NCBI RefSeq assembly: GCF_000299935.1
Contig: NZ_AMRL01000015.1
Span: forward strand, 1-64,000
Direction of reading: 5' to 3'
Length of the DNA: 64,000 bases
Source: Oceanibaculum indicum P24
GTDB lineage: Bacteria; Pseudomonadota; Alphaproteobacteria; Oceanibaculales; Oceanibaculaceae
Shown: positions 8,856-18,418 of the stretch, one piece after another
Layout of the letters: every line of letters begins with the position of its first letter
Position numbering within the stretch: position 1 is the first letter of the stretch
The notes under the pieces: model-generated
What the model saw: only the letters and a program-made list of their open reading frames with translations
The model's database searches: none
What the model was told of the DNA's origin: nothing
Translations under genes and position numbers: made by a program

Positions 8856-8876
8856 CATGCAATCTTAAATTGCATG
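8856..8876. promoter_or_regulatory. Perfect 8-bp inverted repeat upstream of tssB
   Basis: CATGCAAT and ATTGCATG flank a five-base spacer in a locally AT-rich patch of otherwise GC-rich DNA, about 107 bases upstream of the tssB start. This looks more like a protein-binding site than a terminator, since no T-run follows on either strand. The binding protein is unknown. Confidence 0.4.
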
Positions 8877-8920
8877 CGTATGCGAAATTTCACGGGAGGG
8901 GAGTTTGCCTCTCATCCTTC

Positions 8921-8998
8921 GTCATGGTCGGACTTGATCCGACCATCTAGCGAACGGTGCCGTCTCTCTGGACCCTCGGGTCAAGCCCGAGGGTGACG
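8921..8998. repeat. Intergenic palindromic repeat, GTCATGGTCGG type
   Basis: A 78-bp element made of two hairpins: GGTCGGACTTGATCCGACC on the left, and CCCTCGGGTCAAGCCCGAGGG on the right (stem bases 8972-8992). It begins GTCA and ends TGAC, like the 101-bp family nearby, but the sequence differs. It lies between tssB and the repeat at 9059, in the 435-base gap between tssB and the glutamine-synthetase-like gene. Confidence 0.6.
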
Positions 8999-9058
8999 AA
9001 TGGAGAGGTAGAGAAGAAGGCGCGAAAAGCAGCGAAGCCGGCGCAACACACACTGCCC

Positions 9059-9159
9059 GTCATTCCCGGCCTTGTGCCGGGAATCCAGGGTGCAGCCTAC
9101 TCGGGCAGGCATCCAGAAAGCGGAAGCCTGGACCCCCGCAATAAATGCGGGGGTGACGG
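9059..9159 (+). repeat. 101-bp intergenic repeat, copy A
   Basis: First of five copies in the window. The element begins GTCATTCCCGG, folds into a hairpin (CCCGGCCTTGTGCCGGG), has CCAGG/CCTGG arms around the middle, and ends with a second hairpin (CCCCCGCA ... TGCGGGGG) and TGACGG. Terminal GTCA and TGAC are inverted. It lies just downstream of the glutamine-synthetase-like gene and may act as its terminator. Non-functional ORFs run through it in several frames. Confidence 0.85.
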
Positions 9160-9184
9160 CAGGAGTGGGGGAGAGGCTGTATCC

Positions 9185-10564
9185 TCACACGTTCAGCAGC
9201 AGGAATTCGCGTTCCCACGCGCTGATGACCTGCTGATAAGCGTCGTATTCCCATTCCTTCACGGCGCAGAGCACATCCACGAAGCGGTCGCCGAGCACGG
9301 CGCGCAGCTCCTTGGAGCGGTAGAGCCCGCCCAGCGCATCCTGCAGATGGCCGGGCAGCGCGCGGCTCATGCCATAGGCATCGCCCTCCACCGGGGCGGT
9401 CGCCTCCAGCCCTTCCTCGATGCCGAGATAGCCCGCCGCCAGCGTCGCCGCGATGGCGAGGTAGGGGTTGGCGTCGGCACCCGCCACGCGGTTCTCCACG
9501 CGCCGGGACTTCGGGCCGGTGACCGGCACGCGCAGGCCGGTGGTGCGGTTGTCGCGCCCCCAATGCACATTCTGCGGAGCGGAGAAATGCGGGCCGAAGC
9601 GGCGGTAGGAATTCACATAGGGCGCCATCAGCGGCATGGCGCGCGGCAGGTAGCGCTGCAGGCCGGCGATGAAGGCCAGGAAATCCTCGCTGTCCTCGCC
9701 ATTCGGCTTCGAGAAGATGTTCTGCCCGCTCTTCCCGTCCACCACGCTGACATGCACATGCATGGAGCTGCCGGGCTGGCCCTGCATCGGCTTCGACATG
9801 AAGGTGGCGTAGATATTGTGGCGCAGCGCGGTCTGCCGCAGCGTGCGCTTGAACAGGAACACCTGGTCGGCCAGCGCGAGCGGCTCGCCATGGTTGAAGT
9901 TGATCTCCATCTGAGCAGCACCCGATTCGTGGCTCAGCGTATCGACGTCGATCTGCTGCTGCTCGCAGAAATCATAGACTTCCTCGAACACCGGATCGAA
10001 CTCGTTCACCGCGTCGATGCCGAAGGACTGCCGCGCCGTCTCGGCCCGGCCGGAGCGGCCGACCGGCGGCTCCAGCGGATAGTCCGGGTCGGTGTTCGGC
10101 TTCACCAGGAAGAACTCGACCTCCGGCGCCACCACCGGCTGCCAGCCCTTATCCTCATAGAGCTTCAGCACCTGCTTCAGCACCTGGCGGCTGGCGATAT
10201 CGACCGGGCGGCCATCGGCGTAATAGCAGTCATTGATGATCTGAGCCGTCGGCTCGTCATACCAGGGCACGACGCGCAGCGTGCTGACATCGGGCACCAG
10301 ATAGATGTCGGAATCGGCCGGGTCGATATCGACCTGATCGGGGAAATCCCCGGTGACGGTCTGCACGAAGATCGATTCCGGCAGGCGCAGGCCGCGCTCC
10401 CCCCAGCTTTGCAGGAATTTCTCGGCCGGCAGGATCTTGCCGCGCGGGATGCCCGCCATGTCCGGCACCAGGCATTCGACCTCGTCGATATGCCGTTCGG
10501 CGATCCATTCCGCCACCTCGGCGGGAAATTCCTTGCCAATATCGAAGGGGTTGTCGTCGCTCAT
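9185..10564 (-). CDS. puuA: Glutamine synthetase family protein, probable gamma-glutamylputrescine synthetase
   Basis: A 459-residue glutamine-synthetase-fold ligase. The beta-grasp N-terminal domain covers about 15-110 and the catalytic domain follows. Metal and ATP ligands are visible in PEVEFFLV (E148, E150), ESGAAQMEINF (E213, E220) and GSSMHVHVS (H269). Lack of the adenylylation-type C-terminus and the shorter length fit the PuuA/GlnA3-like group, which joins glutamate to an amine. The divergent FAD oxidase at 10890 is the usual PuuB partner, supporting polyamine breakdown. The substrate is inferred; other amines such as ethanolamine are possible. Confidence 0.75.
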   Translation of the reverse strand: MSDDNPFDIGKEFPAEVAEWIAERHIDEVECLVPDMAGIPRGKILPAEKFLQSWGERGLRLPESIFVQTVTGDFPDQVDIDPADSDIYLVPDVSTLRVVPWYDEPTAQIINDCYYADGRPVDIASRQVLKQVLKLYEDKGWQPVVAPEVEFFLVKPNTDPDYPLEPPVGRSGRAETARQSFGIDAVNEFDPVFEEVYDFCEQQQIDVDTLSHESGAAQMEINFNHGEPLALADQVFLFKRTLRQTALRHNIYATFMSKPMQGQPGSSMHVHVSVVDGKSGQNIFSKPNGEDSEDFLAFIAGLQRYLPRAMPLMAPYVNSYRRFGPHFSAPQNVHWGRDNRTTGLRVPVTGPKSRRVENRVAGADANPYLAIAATLAAGYLGIEEGLEATAPVEGDAYGMSRALPGHLQDALGGLYRSKELRAVLGDRFVDVLCAVKEWEYDAYQQVISAWEREFLLLNV

Positions 10565-10889
10565 GATGCCCTGAAAAGCTGTTGCGCCTACCTCTATGGC
10601 TACAGGGCGGCAGAAGGCTTGGCAAGCGGAGGCGGTTGTGCCGACAGTTTGGCAAGACGCAAGAGCCCCGGTGCTTCCAGGACCGTCATTCCCGGGCTTG
10701 TCCCGGGAATCCAGGGTTCAGCTTACCCGATCGACGATCCAGCGAGCGGAAGCCTGGACCCCCGCAATAAATGCGGGGATGACGGGAGGAGCGACGGCGC
10801 GGCCAGCAGATTAGATCAAACACTACGACGACCCTGCTGCGACGCCATTCCCCCTTGCCGGGCGGCCAGCGCAAGGGTATCAGCGGCAC
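10565..10889. other. Divergent intergenic region between puuA-like and puuB-like genes
   Basis: The 325 bases hold repeat copy B (10685-10785). I see no convincing -35/-10 pair or regulator operator in the remainder. Both genes must be transcribed outward from here or from within the repeat flanks. Confidence 0.6.
10685..10785 (+). repeat. 101-bp intergenic repeat, copy B
   Basis: Same layout as copy A, with the hairpin ATTCCCGGGCTTGTCCCGGG near its left end and CCCCGCAATAAATGCGGGG near its right end. It is unusual in lying in a divergent promoter region rather than downstream of genes, so it sits upstream of both start codons. Confidence 0.85.
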
Positions 10890-12176
10890 ATGACCCAGCC
10901 GGAAACGCCGCCCACCTGGTATGCCGACACCGTCGCGATGCCGTCCGCACGGCCAGCGCTGGCGGGCGATCTTGATACCGATGTCTGCGTCATCGGCGGC
11001 GGGCTGACCGGCGTGTCGGCGTCGCTGAACCTGGCGGAGCGCGGCTACAAGGTGGCGGTGATCGAGCAGCAGCGCATCGGCTGGGGGGCGTCGGGCCGCA
11101 ATGGCGGGCAGATCTGCACCGCCTATTCATCGGGCATGGGCAAGATCGAATCGGCGCTGGGCAGGGACGATGCGCAGCGTGTCTGGGACATGGCGGAGGA
11201 AGCCAAGCGCATCATCATCGAGCGCACCCAGCGCCACGGCATTTCCTGCGACCTCAGCTGGGGCTATCTCTATGCCGCGCTCAGCCGCTACCAGATGGAC
11301 GGGCTGCGCGCCGAACGCACAGATTGGCTGGAGCGCTATAGCTATGACCAGCCGGTGCGCCTGCTGGAGACGGCGGAGATGCGCGCCACCGTCGCCAGCA
11401 CGCGCTATCTCGGCGGGCTGCTCGACCCTGGTGCGGGGCATCTGCAGGTCTATGCCTATCTGCTGGGCCTCGCCCGCGCGGCGGAGGAAGCCGGTGCGGT
11501 GCTCTATGAAGGAACCAGGGCGCTGTCCGTCACGATGGGTGACCACCCCAGCGTGACCACGGAAAGCGGCACCATCCGCTGCCAGCACCTTGTCATCGCC
11601 GCCAACGCCTATCTGGGGAAGCTGGTGCCGCGCCTGCGGCCCTATGTGATGCCGGTCGGCAGCTTCGTCTGCGTGACCGAGCCGATGGACCCGGCCCGGC
11701 TGGAGGGGCTGGTGAAGGGCGGTCTCGCGGTCGGCGAGTGCAATCACATCCTGAATTATTTCCGCGCCACATCCGACAACCGGCTGATGTTCGGCGGCGG
11801 GGCGAATTATTCCGCCATCGACCCGCCCTCTTTGCGCTTCTATCTGCGCCGCAAGCTGGTGCAGGTGTTCCCGCAGCTGGCCGATATCGAGGTCGCACAG
11901 GCCTGGAGCGGCCTGATCGGCATCACCACCAGCCGCATCCCGGATTTCGGGCGGCTGGACGGCAATGTCTATTATGCGCAGGGCTTCTCCGGCCAGGGCG
12001 TGGCGCTGTCCGGTCTCGCCGGGCGGCTGATCGCCGAAGCGGTCGCCGGACAGGCGGAGCGGCTGGATATCTTCGGCCGTATCCGCCACATGCCCTTCCC
12101 CGGCGGCCCCCTGCGCACGCCGGCGCTGGTGCTGGCGATGTTCTATTTCCGCCTGCTGGATATGATCGGGCGTTAA
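10890..12176 (+). CDS. puuB: FAD-dependent oxidoreductase, probable gamma-glutamylputrescine oxidase
   Basis: A 428-residue DAO-family flavoenzyme. The Rossmann motif VIGGGLTGVSASLNLAERG lies at residues 34-52, followed by GWGASGRNGGQ (64-74), the typical FAD-binding turn of PuuB/OrdL oxidases. The C-terminal AQGFSGQGVALSGLAGRLIAEA stretch closes the FAD site. It is divergent from the PuuA-like ligase and would oxidise the gamma-glutamyl-amine to an aldehyde with release of ammonia or amine and peroxide. The aldehyde dehydrogenase (PuuC) and hydrolase (PuuD) are not in the window. Confidence 0.75.
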   Translation: MTQPETPPTWYADTVAMPSARPALAGDLDTDVCVIGGGLTGVSASLNLAERGYKVAVIEQQRIGWGASGRNGGQICTAYSSGMGKIESALGRDDAQRVWDMAEEAKRIIIERTQRHGISCDLSWGYLYAALSRYQMDGLRAERTDWLERYSYDQPVRLLETAEMRATVASTRYLGGLLDPGAGHLQVYAYLLGLARAAEEAGAVLYEGTRALSVTMGDHPSVTTESGTIRCQHLVIAANAYLGKLVPRLRPYVMPVGSFVCVTEPMDPARLEGLVKGGLAVGECNHILNYFRATSDNRLMFGGGANYSAIDPPSLRFYLRRKLVQVFPQLADIEVAQAWSGLIGITTSRIPDFGRLDGNVYYAQGFSGQGVALSGLAGRLIAEAVAGQAERLDIFGRIRHMPFPGGPLRTPALVLAMFYFRLLDMIGR

Positions 12177-12187
12177 TCTCCCAAACC

Positions 12188-12288
12188 GTCATTCCCGGGC
12201 TTGTCCCGGGAATCCAGGGTTCAGCCTACTCGACCGATGATCCAGCAAGCGGAAGCCTGGACCCCCGCAATAAATGCGGGGGTGACGG
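12188..12288 (+). repeat. 101-bp intergenic repeat, copy C
   Basis: Third copy, with both hairpins intact. It fills the 130-base gap between the convergent ends of the puuB-like gene and pepN, a position where a bidirectional terminator is expected. Confidence 0.87.
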
Positions 12289-12306
12289 GCAGAACTATAT
12301 CCCCTT

Positions 12307-14970
12307 TTACGCCACGCTCTTCGAGGCGACCTCGTACACATCCTTGGAGAGTTTCGGCGTTGCCAGCACGCGCTCGATCTCGGCCTTCAGCAGCGCCTGA
12401 CGCGCCTCGTCGAAGCGCCGCCAGCGCGCGAACGGGCTGAACAGCCGCGCCGCAACCTGCGGGTTCATCGGGTCGAGCGCGATCACCTGATCGGCGATGA
12501 AGCGGTAGCCCGAGCCGTCGGCGGCGTGGAAGCGCACCGGATTGCCTGCCGCGAAGGCGCCCAGCAGGGAGCGCACCTTGTTCGGATTCTTCACGCTGAA
12601 GGACGGATCGCCCATCAGGGCCTTCACCCGCGCCAGCGTATCCGGGCGCTTCGCCATCGCCTGGATGGAGAACCACTTGTCCATGACCAGCGGGTCATGG
12701 CGCCAGCGCTGGTGGAAGGTCGCCAGCGCGCGGTCGCCCGCCGCATCAGTGCTGTCGGACAGGCAGACCAGCGCCGCCACACTGTCGGTCATCACCTCCG
12801 CACTGTCGAACTGGGCTTCGGCCAGCGCCAGCCCATCCGCATCCAGCCCTGCCAGATAGCCGAGACACAGATTGCGCAGTGCCCGCTTGCCGATGGCGGC
12901 GCCATCCAGCTGAACGCCCGGCACGGCCATCGAATCGTAGGTCGCGCGCAGCTCCGCCTTCAGCTTACCGGCCAGATGGCGGCGCAGATGCTCGCGCGCG
13001 GCATGGATGCCATCGACATCGATGGTCCGCATCGCCTCGCCGATATCGCCCTCGCTGGGCAGGGCCAGCGCCTGCGCGCGGAAGGCCGGTGCCGCCTCGC
13101 CATCGGTCAGCACGCGGCGGAAGGCGGCGACGAAGCTGTCCGGCACCGCCATCGCGCGGCCATCGGCACGGTCCGCAACCATGCCGAGCAGCAGCTTGCG
13201 GGCCAGCGCCTGCCCGGCTTCCCAGCGGTTGAACTCGTCGCTGTCATGCGCCATCAGGAAGGCAAGGTCCTCCTCGCCCTGGCCGGCATCCAGCTTCACC
13301 GGGGCGGAGAAGCCGCGGAACAGCGAGGGCACCGGCTCCTCATCGACATCGACAAAGGTGAAGACCTGCCGCGCCGCCGTCACACGCAGCACGCGCTCGG
13401 TGCCGTGTGTGGCGTTCTCGCCGTCCAGTTGCAGCGGCAGATCGGCCTTCGAACGCTTGCCGACCAGCCCCATCGCCATCGGCAGCAGCAGCGGCTGCTT
13501 GTCCGGCTGGCCGGGCGTCGGCGCGGTCGATTGCTCGATGGTCAGCGTGTAGGTACGGGCGTCGGCATCATAGTGGCCGCTGGCCTTCACCTGCGGCGTG
13601 CCGGCCTGCTCGTACCAGCGGCGGAACTGCGACAGGTCGGCGCCATTGGCATCCTCCATGGCAAGGCAGAAATCCTCACAGGTGACCGCATCGCCGTCAT
13701 GCCGCTGGAAATACAGATCCATGCCCTTGCGGAAGCCTTCGGCCCCCAGCAGCGTGTGGTACATGCGCACCACCTCCGCCCCCTTCTCATAGACGGTGGC
13801 GGTGTAGAAATTGTTGATCTCGATATAGGAATCGGGCCGTACCGGATGCGCCATCGGCCCCGCATCCTCCGGGAACTGGGCGGCGCGCAGCGCGCGCACA
13901 TCCTGAATGCGCTTCACCGAGCGCGCATTCATGTCGGCGGAGAATTCCTGGTCGCGGAACACCGTCAGCCCTTCCTTCAGACTGAGCTGGAACCAGTCGC
14001 GGCAGGTGACGCGGTTGCCCGTCCAGTTATGGAAGTACTCGTGGGCGATGATGCCCTCGATCAGCTGATAGTCGGTGTCGGTCGCGGTGTCGGGCTTCGC
14101 CAGCACATATTTGACGTTGAAGATGTTGAGGCCCTTATTCTCCATCGCGCCCATATTGAAGTCGCCGACCGCGACGATCATGAAGATGTCGAGGTCGTAT
14201 TCCAGCCCGAACACCTCCTCGTCCCAGCGCATGGACCGCTTCAGCGAGTCCATGGCATGGGCGCATTTGTCCTCGTTGCCCTGCTCGACATAGATGCGAA
14301 GGTCCACCGTCCGCCCCGATGCGGTGACGAACTTGTCCGTCACCGGCACCAGATTGCCGGCGACCAGCGCGAACAGATAGGCCGGCTTGCGGAACGGGTC
14401 TTCCCATTTCGCCCAGTGGCGCCCGCCGGGAAGGTCGCCCGCTCCCACCGGATTGCCGTTCGACAGCAGCACCGGGCAGGACCCTTTGTCCGCCTCGATG
14501 GTGGTGGTGAACAGCGCCATATTGTCCGGCCGGTCCACGAAATAGGTGATGCGGCGGAAACCCTCCGGCTCGCACTGGGTGCAGTACATGGAACCGGAGC
14601 GGTAGAGCCCTTCCAGCGCCGTATTGGTTTCCGGGTGGATGCGGGTGCGGATCTCGACCGTGGCACGGTCGCCCACCTCCTCCACGGTCATGCGCTCCTC
14701 GCCGACCGTGTATTTGCAGGGCGGCACATCCTCGCCGTCGATCTTCAGATAGATCAGCTCCTGATTCTGCCCGTCCAGCACCAGCGGCGCGTATTTGTCA
14801 CGCCCAGGCCGGCCGATCACCGACAGCGTCGAGGTCACGATGGTCTCGCCCTCGCGGATATCGACATGCAGGTCGATGCGGTCCACCCGGAAGTCCGGCG
14901 GCGTGTAATCCTCGCGGCGGATCACCTGCGGCGCCGAATGCACCGGGGTCTGGTCGAGGCGCTCCATCAT
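12307..14970 (-). CDS. pepN: Aminopeptidase N
   Basis: An 887-residue M1-family zinc aminopeptidase that trims N-terminal residues from peptides in the cytoplasm. The exopeptidase motif GAMEN is at 274-278. The zinc site is HEYFH (H310, E311, H314) with E333 in LKEG as third ligand. The N-terminal beta domain and the alpha-helical C-terminal domain of the PepN subfamily are both present, and length is close to E. coli PepN (870). ATG at 14968-14970 follows CGGAG. It appears monocistronic, between the puuB-like gene and the glycan cluster. Confidence 0.96.
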   Translation of the reverse strand: MMERLDQTPVHSAPQVIRREDYTPPDFRVDRIDLHVDIREGETIVTSTLSVIGRPGRDKYAPLVLDGQNQELIYLKIDGEDVPPCKYTVGEERMTVEEVGDRATVEIRTRIHPETNTALEGLYRSGSMYCTQCEPEGFRRITYFVDRPDNMALFTTTIEADKGSCPVLLSNGNPVGAGDLPGGRHWAKWEDPFRKPAYLFALVAGNLVPVTDKFVTASGRTVDLRIYVEQGNEDKCAHAMDSLKRSMRWDEEVFGLEYDLDIFMIVAVGDFNMGAMENKGLNIFNVKYVLAKPDTATDTDYQLIEGIIAHEYFHNWTGNRVTCRDWFQLSLKEGLTVFRDQEFSADMNARSVKRIQDVRALRAAQFPEDAGPMAHPVRPDSYIEINNFYTATVYEKGAEVVRMYHTLLGAEGFRKGMDLYFQRHDGDAVTCEDFCLAMEDANGADLSQFRRWYEQAGTPQVKASGHYDADARTYTLTIEQSTAPTPGQPDKQPLLLPMAMGLVGKRSKADLPLQLDGENATHGTERVLRVTAARQVFTFVDVDEEPVPSLFRGFSAPVKLDAGQGEEDLAFLMAHDSDEFNRWEAGQALARKLLLGMVADRADGRAMAVPDSFVAAFRRVLTDGEAAPAFRAQALALPSEGDIGEAMRTIDVDGIHAAREHLRRHLAGKLKAELRATYDSMAVPGVQLDGAAIGKRALRNLCLGYLAGLDADGLALAEAQFDSAEVMTDSVAALVCLSDSTDAAGDRALATFHQRWRHDPLVMDKWFSIQAMAKRPDTLARVKALMGDPSFSVKNPNKVRSLLGAFAAGNPVRFHAADGSGYRFIADQVIALDPMNPQVAARLFSPFARWRRFDEARQALLKAEIERVLATPKLSKDVYEVASKSVA

Positions 14971-15017
14971 GGTCTCCGAGATTCCGGAAAGGGCAAAGAA
15001 TTCAGATAGGCGTTAAT

Positions 15018-15989
15018 CTAGCCGAATACGAGATCGACGATACGCCGGGCACGGTGTTCATAGCCATGTTCAGCCTCGGCGCGGCGTTGGGCATTGGCGC
15101 CAAGCCGCAGGCTGAGGTCACGATCCTTCAGCAACCTGTCCCATTGCGCGGCGAAATCCTCGGCATCGTCAGCCAGCAGGATTTCCGCCTCCGGTTCGAA
15201 ATAATCGAGGATTTCCAGCCCCTCCACCAGCATGATCTGCGCGGCACCGGCGAAGGCGGCCTCGAAGGTGCGCGGTCCCGGAGTCGAGGGCCGGATGGCG
15301 AAGCGCCGGTTGGCGAGGCTCTCGTCGCGCCCGACATTGGCGACCGCCAGCGACGCGGCATAGAGGTCGGGCAGCGCCGCCCCCGGCAGGCGCATGGCTG
15401 TCACGCCTGCGATGGCATCACGCTCCCAGCCGCTGCCGACGACGGTCATCGCAGCCCCCAGCACCTGGGCATGATGGGCGAGATCACCGAACAGCCGGGC
15501 GCGGTTGGCAAAGCGGTGGCCGCAGAAGAACAGGTCCGGCCCGGCCCGGCGCTCGACCGGCCGCCAGTGCGCGGCGCGACTGCCGGCCAGCGGCAGATGA
15601 TACACGGCGAGGTTCGGCGGGTAGAAATCGAGGCTCGCCCGGTCATTAGTGAAGATGGCATCCGCCATGCCGTAGATGCGGGCATTCATGTCAAACTCGT
15701 AGGGATCGTCATGCAGCCAGAAGGCCAGCTTGCCGCCGGTCCGCCGCATCTCTTCCGCCAGCGGGCCGAAATCGCTGCTGTCCAGCATGATGGAGCCGAA
15801 GACCAGCGCCAGATCGGGCTTCAGCGCGCGCGCCTGGCGCAAGCCATCTTCATAGGAGGACACAGTGACCGTCGCCCCGGGAAAGGCCGTGCGGAAGCCG
15901 TCGCCGACATGGCTGCGCAAGGTCGCATTGCTGTTCAGCGCGTCCGGCGTGCCGCTGACAATCAGGATTTTCAGGGCGTCGTGCTTCAT
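15018..15989 (-). CDS. CgeB-like glycosyltransferase (GT-B type)
   Basis: A 323-residue protein of the CgeB / DUF3880 glycosyltransferase group. It opens with LKILIVSGTPDALNSNA, has a FWLHDDPYEFD segment near residue 90, TNDRASLDFYPP near 115, and a C-terminal donor-binding half with STPGPRTFEAAFAGA and the EIL segment near 270. No signal peptide is seen. Its start overlaps the end of the next upstream gene by 4 bases (ATGA). The same TND...FY and GPR.FE landmarks occur in the first half of the 806-residue neighbour, so the two are paralogous. The acceptor is unknown. Confidence 0.75.
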   Translation of the reverse strand: MKHDALKILIVSGTPDALNSNATLRSHVGDGFRTAFPGATVTVSSYEDGLRQARALKPDLALVFGSIMLDSSDFGPLAEEMRRTGGKLAFWLHDDPYEFDMNARIYGMADAIFTNDRASLDFYPPNLAVYHLPLAGSRAAHWRPVERRAGPDLFFCGHRFANRARLFGDLAHHAQVLGAAMTVVGSGWERDAIAGVTAMRLPGAALPDLYAASLAVANVGRDESLANRRFAIRPSTPGPRTFEAAFAGAAQIMLVEGLEILDYFEPEAEILLADDAEDFAAQWDRLLKDRDLSLRLGANAQRRAEAEHGYEHRARRIVDLVFG

Positions 15990-18406
15990 GCCATGCGCAT
16001 CCGGTGCAGGATCGCCCGCAGCTTGTGCCGCGCCAGGCGCAGCGCAAGGCCAACCCCGTCGGTGCGGGCGACCACGATGAAGCGGCGGACCAGGAAGCCG
16101 ATGCCCTGTCCGCTGGTCAGGAAGGAGAGGCCGCCGCGCCGTGTCCAGAACGGGCTGTCGAGGAACTGGCCGAACTCCTGCAGCGACAGCAGCCGGCGGG
16201 TATCGAGCGTCGCACCCGGCACCAGCGCCAACCCGGCATAGATGTCCTCCAGCCCGCTGACGAAGCCATACCCATCAATGCCCGGCGTTGCCGGCAGCTG
16301 CGCGCACATCCCGTCCAGCCGGCCCCGATCTGCCATCAGCGACAGCAGGATATCGGCAACCGCCTTGCCGTCACCGACCGGCACCAGGAAGCCGTTCTCG
16401 CCGTCGCGCACCCGCTCCGCCGGCGCGCCAATAGCGGTGACGATAGGCACAAGGCCGGCGGCCTGCGCCTCCGACAGGGTGATGCCATAGGTCTCCGGCC
16501 AGGTGGACAGGAACAGCATCACATCGCATTCGGCCAGCGCCGCCGGCACCGCGCCGCCATTGAACGGACCGTGCAGCACGACATTTTTGCCGGCATGGGT
16601 TTCCAGCGGCTTCTGATAGTCTGGATCGATCCGTCCGAAAATGTGGAACTGCACCGGCTGGCCAAGGCAGCGTGCGATGGCGTCCAGGATGGCGTCGCCC
16701 CCCTTATGCCGCGCGAAATTGCCGAGATGCGCCACCTTCAGCGGCCCGCCTTCGTTCCGCGCTGCCGGCTCGACCCGGTTGACCGGCGGCAACAGCAGCC
16801 GGGTGCGTGCCTCAGTCTCCGGGTAGAGGAGATGCAACAAGCGAGCGCTCGCCTCCGACCCGGCCAGCATGATATCGATGGCCGACAGGCTCTCGCGCCA
16901 GAACCGCCGCCGCCGCGCCTGGCTGTCGGGATCGACCCTCTGGGTCAGGGCCAGGCTGATATCCCGGACACCCTCCGGCAGGTTTTCGATGTCGCAATAG
17001 CGCCCGCCGGAATCCAGCAGGTTAAAGCGCTCGCACAGAGGGTAGTAATCGTGCAGCGAATAGAGCGTGCTAGCCCCCATCGCCTTCGCCACCAGCGGCA
17101 GTGAGGGGACGAAGCCCAGCAGATGATTGAAATGCACGGCGGCGAAGCCGTATTCCGCCAGCAGCTTCTGGAAGGCGATCTCCAACTCCGGGTGGGTCAG
17201 CAGATCGGGATGGCTGGGCCGCGCCAGCCGGATCGTCTGGCGCAGGCGCATATCGCCGTCATAGAGCAGGAAGCCGCGCCCGTCCGGCTTGCGCGTATCG
17301 GGCACCAATATCCAGGGCTCCACCGCGCCGATGTGCTGGCGGATTGCCTCCAGATAGGTCTCCGCCCCGCCGAAGCGACCATGCTGGACGACATTGTGGG
17401 TGACGAACAGCACCCGCGGCTTGCCCTCGCTCACCGGCAGGGGTTTCGCTGGCAGGTCCGCCGCCCGGTCGAGAATCGTCGCCACCCGGTTGGCATAGAG
17501 GTGGTTTTCCGCCACATGCGCCTGCGCCGCCCGCGCGATGGCCAGCCGCCTGTCGTCATCCGCCAGCGCCGCGTCGATCTGCGCCAGGCATTCCTCCATC
17601 GTGCGGAAGCCGAGATAATGCGCGCCCTCCTCGAACAGGCCGGACGCCGCCTTCGTGGTCTCCGCATCGACGATCTGGCAGGAGCCGGCCAGTGCCACCT
17701 CGAAGAAGCGCGGCCCCGGCGTGTCGCTGGCAGCCTCCGGATCGGCGTCGGAGGTGGAGAATTTGCGCGGCAGGGTCAGGGTCAGCTTCGCGGCGTTCGC
17801 CAGCCGGCAGAAATCGCGGATCGACACGCCCGGCGTGAAGCTGAACCCGTCACGCAGATCGCCCAGATGCGGGTCCAGCGCGTCATTCGTCACCAGCACG
17901 AACTTGCAGCGCAGATCCGGCCGGTGCTGCTTCAGCGCGCGCAGGAATTTCAGCCGGTTCGGCCAGGCCGTGCCGGCGAAGAAGATGTCGTAGCGCGGCG
18001 GCGTCCCGCATATCTCGAACCGGTGCCGCACCGGATCGGCGGCCAGCGGCAGATGGATGCCGCGCCCGTCATAGAATTCCGCGCTCGACCCGTCATTGGT
18101 AAAGATCAGGTCGAACTTACGGGCCAGCGGCAGATTCACGCCGCGCTCATAGGGGTCCTCGGTGAACCAGACCAGGCTGCGCGGGACCAGCTGCAGCAGC
18201 CGGTCAATAACCGGGTTGCGCGCCTCCTCCCCGTCGAAGGCGAACAGCAGGTCGAATGGCGTTGCCTGCGCCAGCGGCACAGCGTCGGCATATTCCGCCC
18301 ACACCGCCTCAGCGACGCGCGGATCGGCGGCCAGCGCCTCGAACACGGCGCGGGCGATATAGCGGTTGGGATTGAAGGGCTTGGTGTCGATGAACAGGAC
18401 GCGCAT
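15986..18406 (-). CDS. Two-domain glycosyltransferase: CgeB-like plus GT4
   Basis: An 806-residue fusion. Residues about 1-325 are CgeB-like (FTEDPYERGVN near 80, then TNDGSSAEFYDG, DIFFAGTAWPNRLKFL and GPRFFEVALAGSCQ). From about 330 a GT4 enzyme follows, with GRFGGAETYLEAI in the acceptor half and a donor half holding AHLGNFARHKGG and PETYGITLSEAQAAG (about 637-651). It probably adds two sugars, one per domain, to a surface glycan. It is translated just before the shorter CgeB-like gene and 12 bases after the GT2 gene, so the three form an operon. Confidence 0.78.
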   Translation of the reverse strand: MRVLFIDTKPFNPNRYIARAVFEALAADPRVAEAVWAEYADAVPLAQATPFDLLFAFDGEEARNPVIDRLLQLVPRSLVWFTEDPYERGVNLPLARKFDLIFTNDGSSAEFYDGRGIHLPLAADPVRHRFEICGTPPRYDIFFAGTAWPNRLKFLRALKQHRPDLRCKFVLVTNDALDPHLGDLRDGFSFTPGVSIRDFCRLANAAKLTLTLPRKFSTSDADPEAASDTPGPRFFEVALAGSCQIVDAETTKAASGLFEEGAHYLGFRTMEECLAQIDAALADDDRRLAIARAAQAHVAENHLYANRVATILDRAADLPAKPLPVSEGKPRVLFVTHNVVQHGRFGGAETYLEAIRQHIGAVEPWILVPDTRKPDGRGFLLYDGDMRLRQTIRLARPSHPDLLTHPELEIAFQKLLAEYGFAAVHFNHLLGFVPSLPLVAKAMGASTLYSLHDYYPLCERFNLLDSGGRYCDIENLPEGVRDISLALTQRVDPDSQARRRRFWRESLSAIDIMLAGSEASARLLHLLYPETEARTRLLLPPVNRVEPAARNEGGPLKVAHLGNFARHKGGDAILDAIARCLGQPVQFHIFGRIDPDYQKPLETHAGKNVVLHGPFNGGAVPAALAECDVMLFLSTWPETYGITLSEAQAAGLVPIVTAIGAPAERVRDGENGFLVPVGDGKAVADILLSLMADRGRLDGMCAQLPATPGIDGYGFVSGLEDIYAGLALVPGATLDTRRLLSLQEFGQFLDSPFWTRRGGLSFLTSGQGIGFLVRRFIVVARTDGVGLALRLARHKLRAILHRMRMA

Positions 18407-18418
18407 GGTTCTGGCGCT

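Noticed and set aside
9060-9160. Peptides reading VIPGLVPGIQ and SLDPRNKCG
   Set aside because: These come from translating the 101-bp repeat; they recur wherever the repeat occurs.
12526-15009. Long plus-strand open frame (827 codons) opposite pepN
   Set aside because: It is rich in His, Arg, Gly and Gln, has no recognisable domain, and pepN on the other strand is clearly real. Such mirrors are common in GC-rich DNA.
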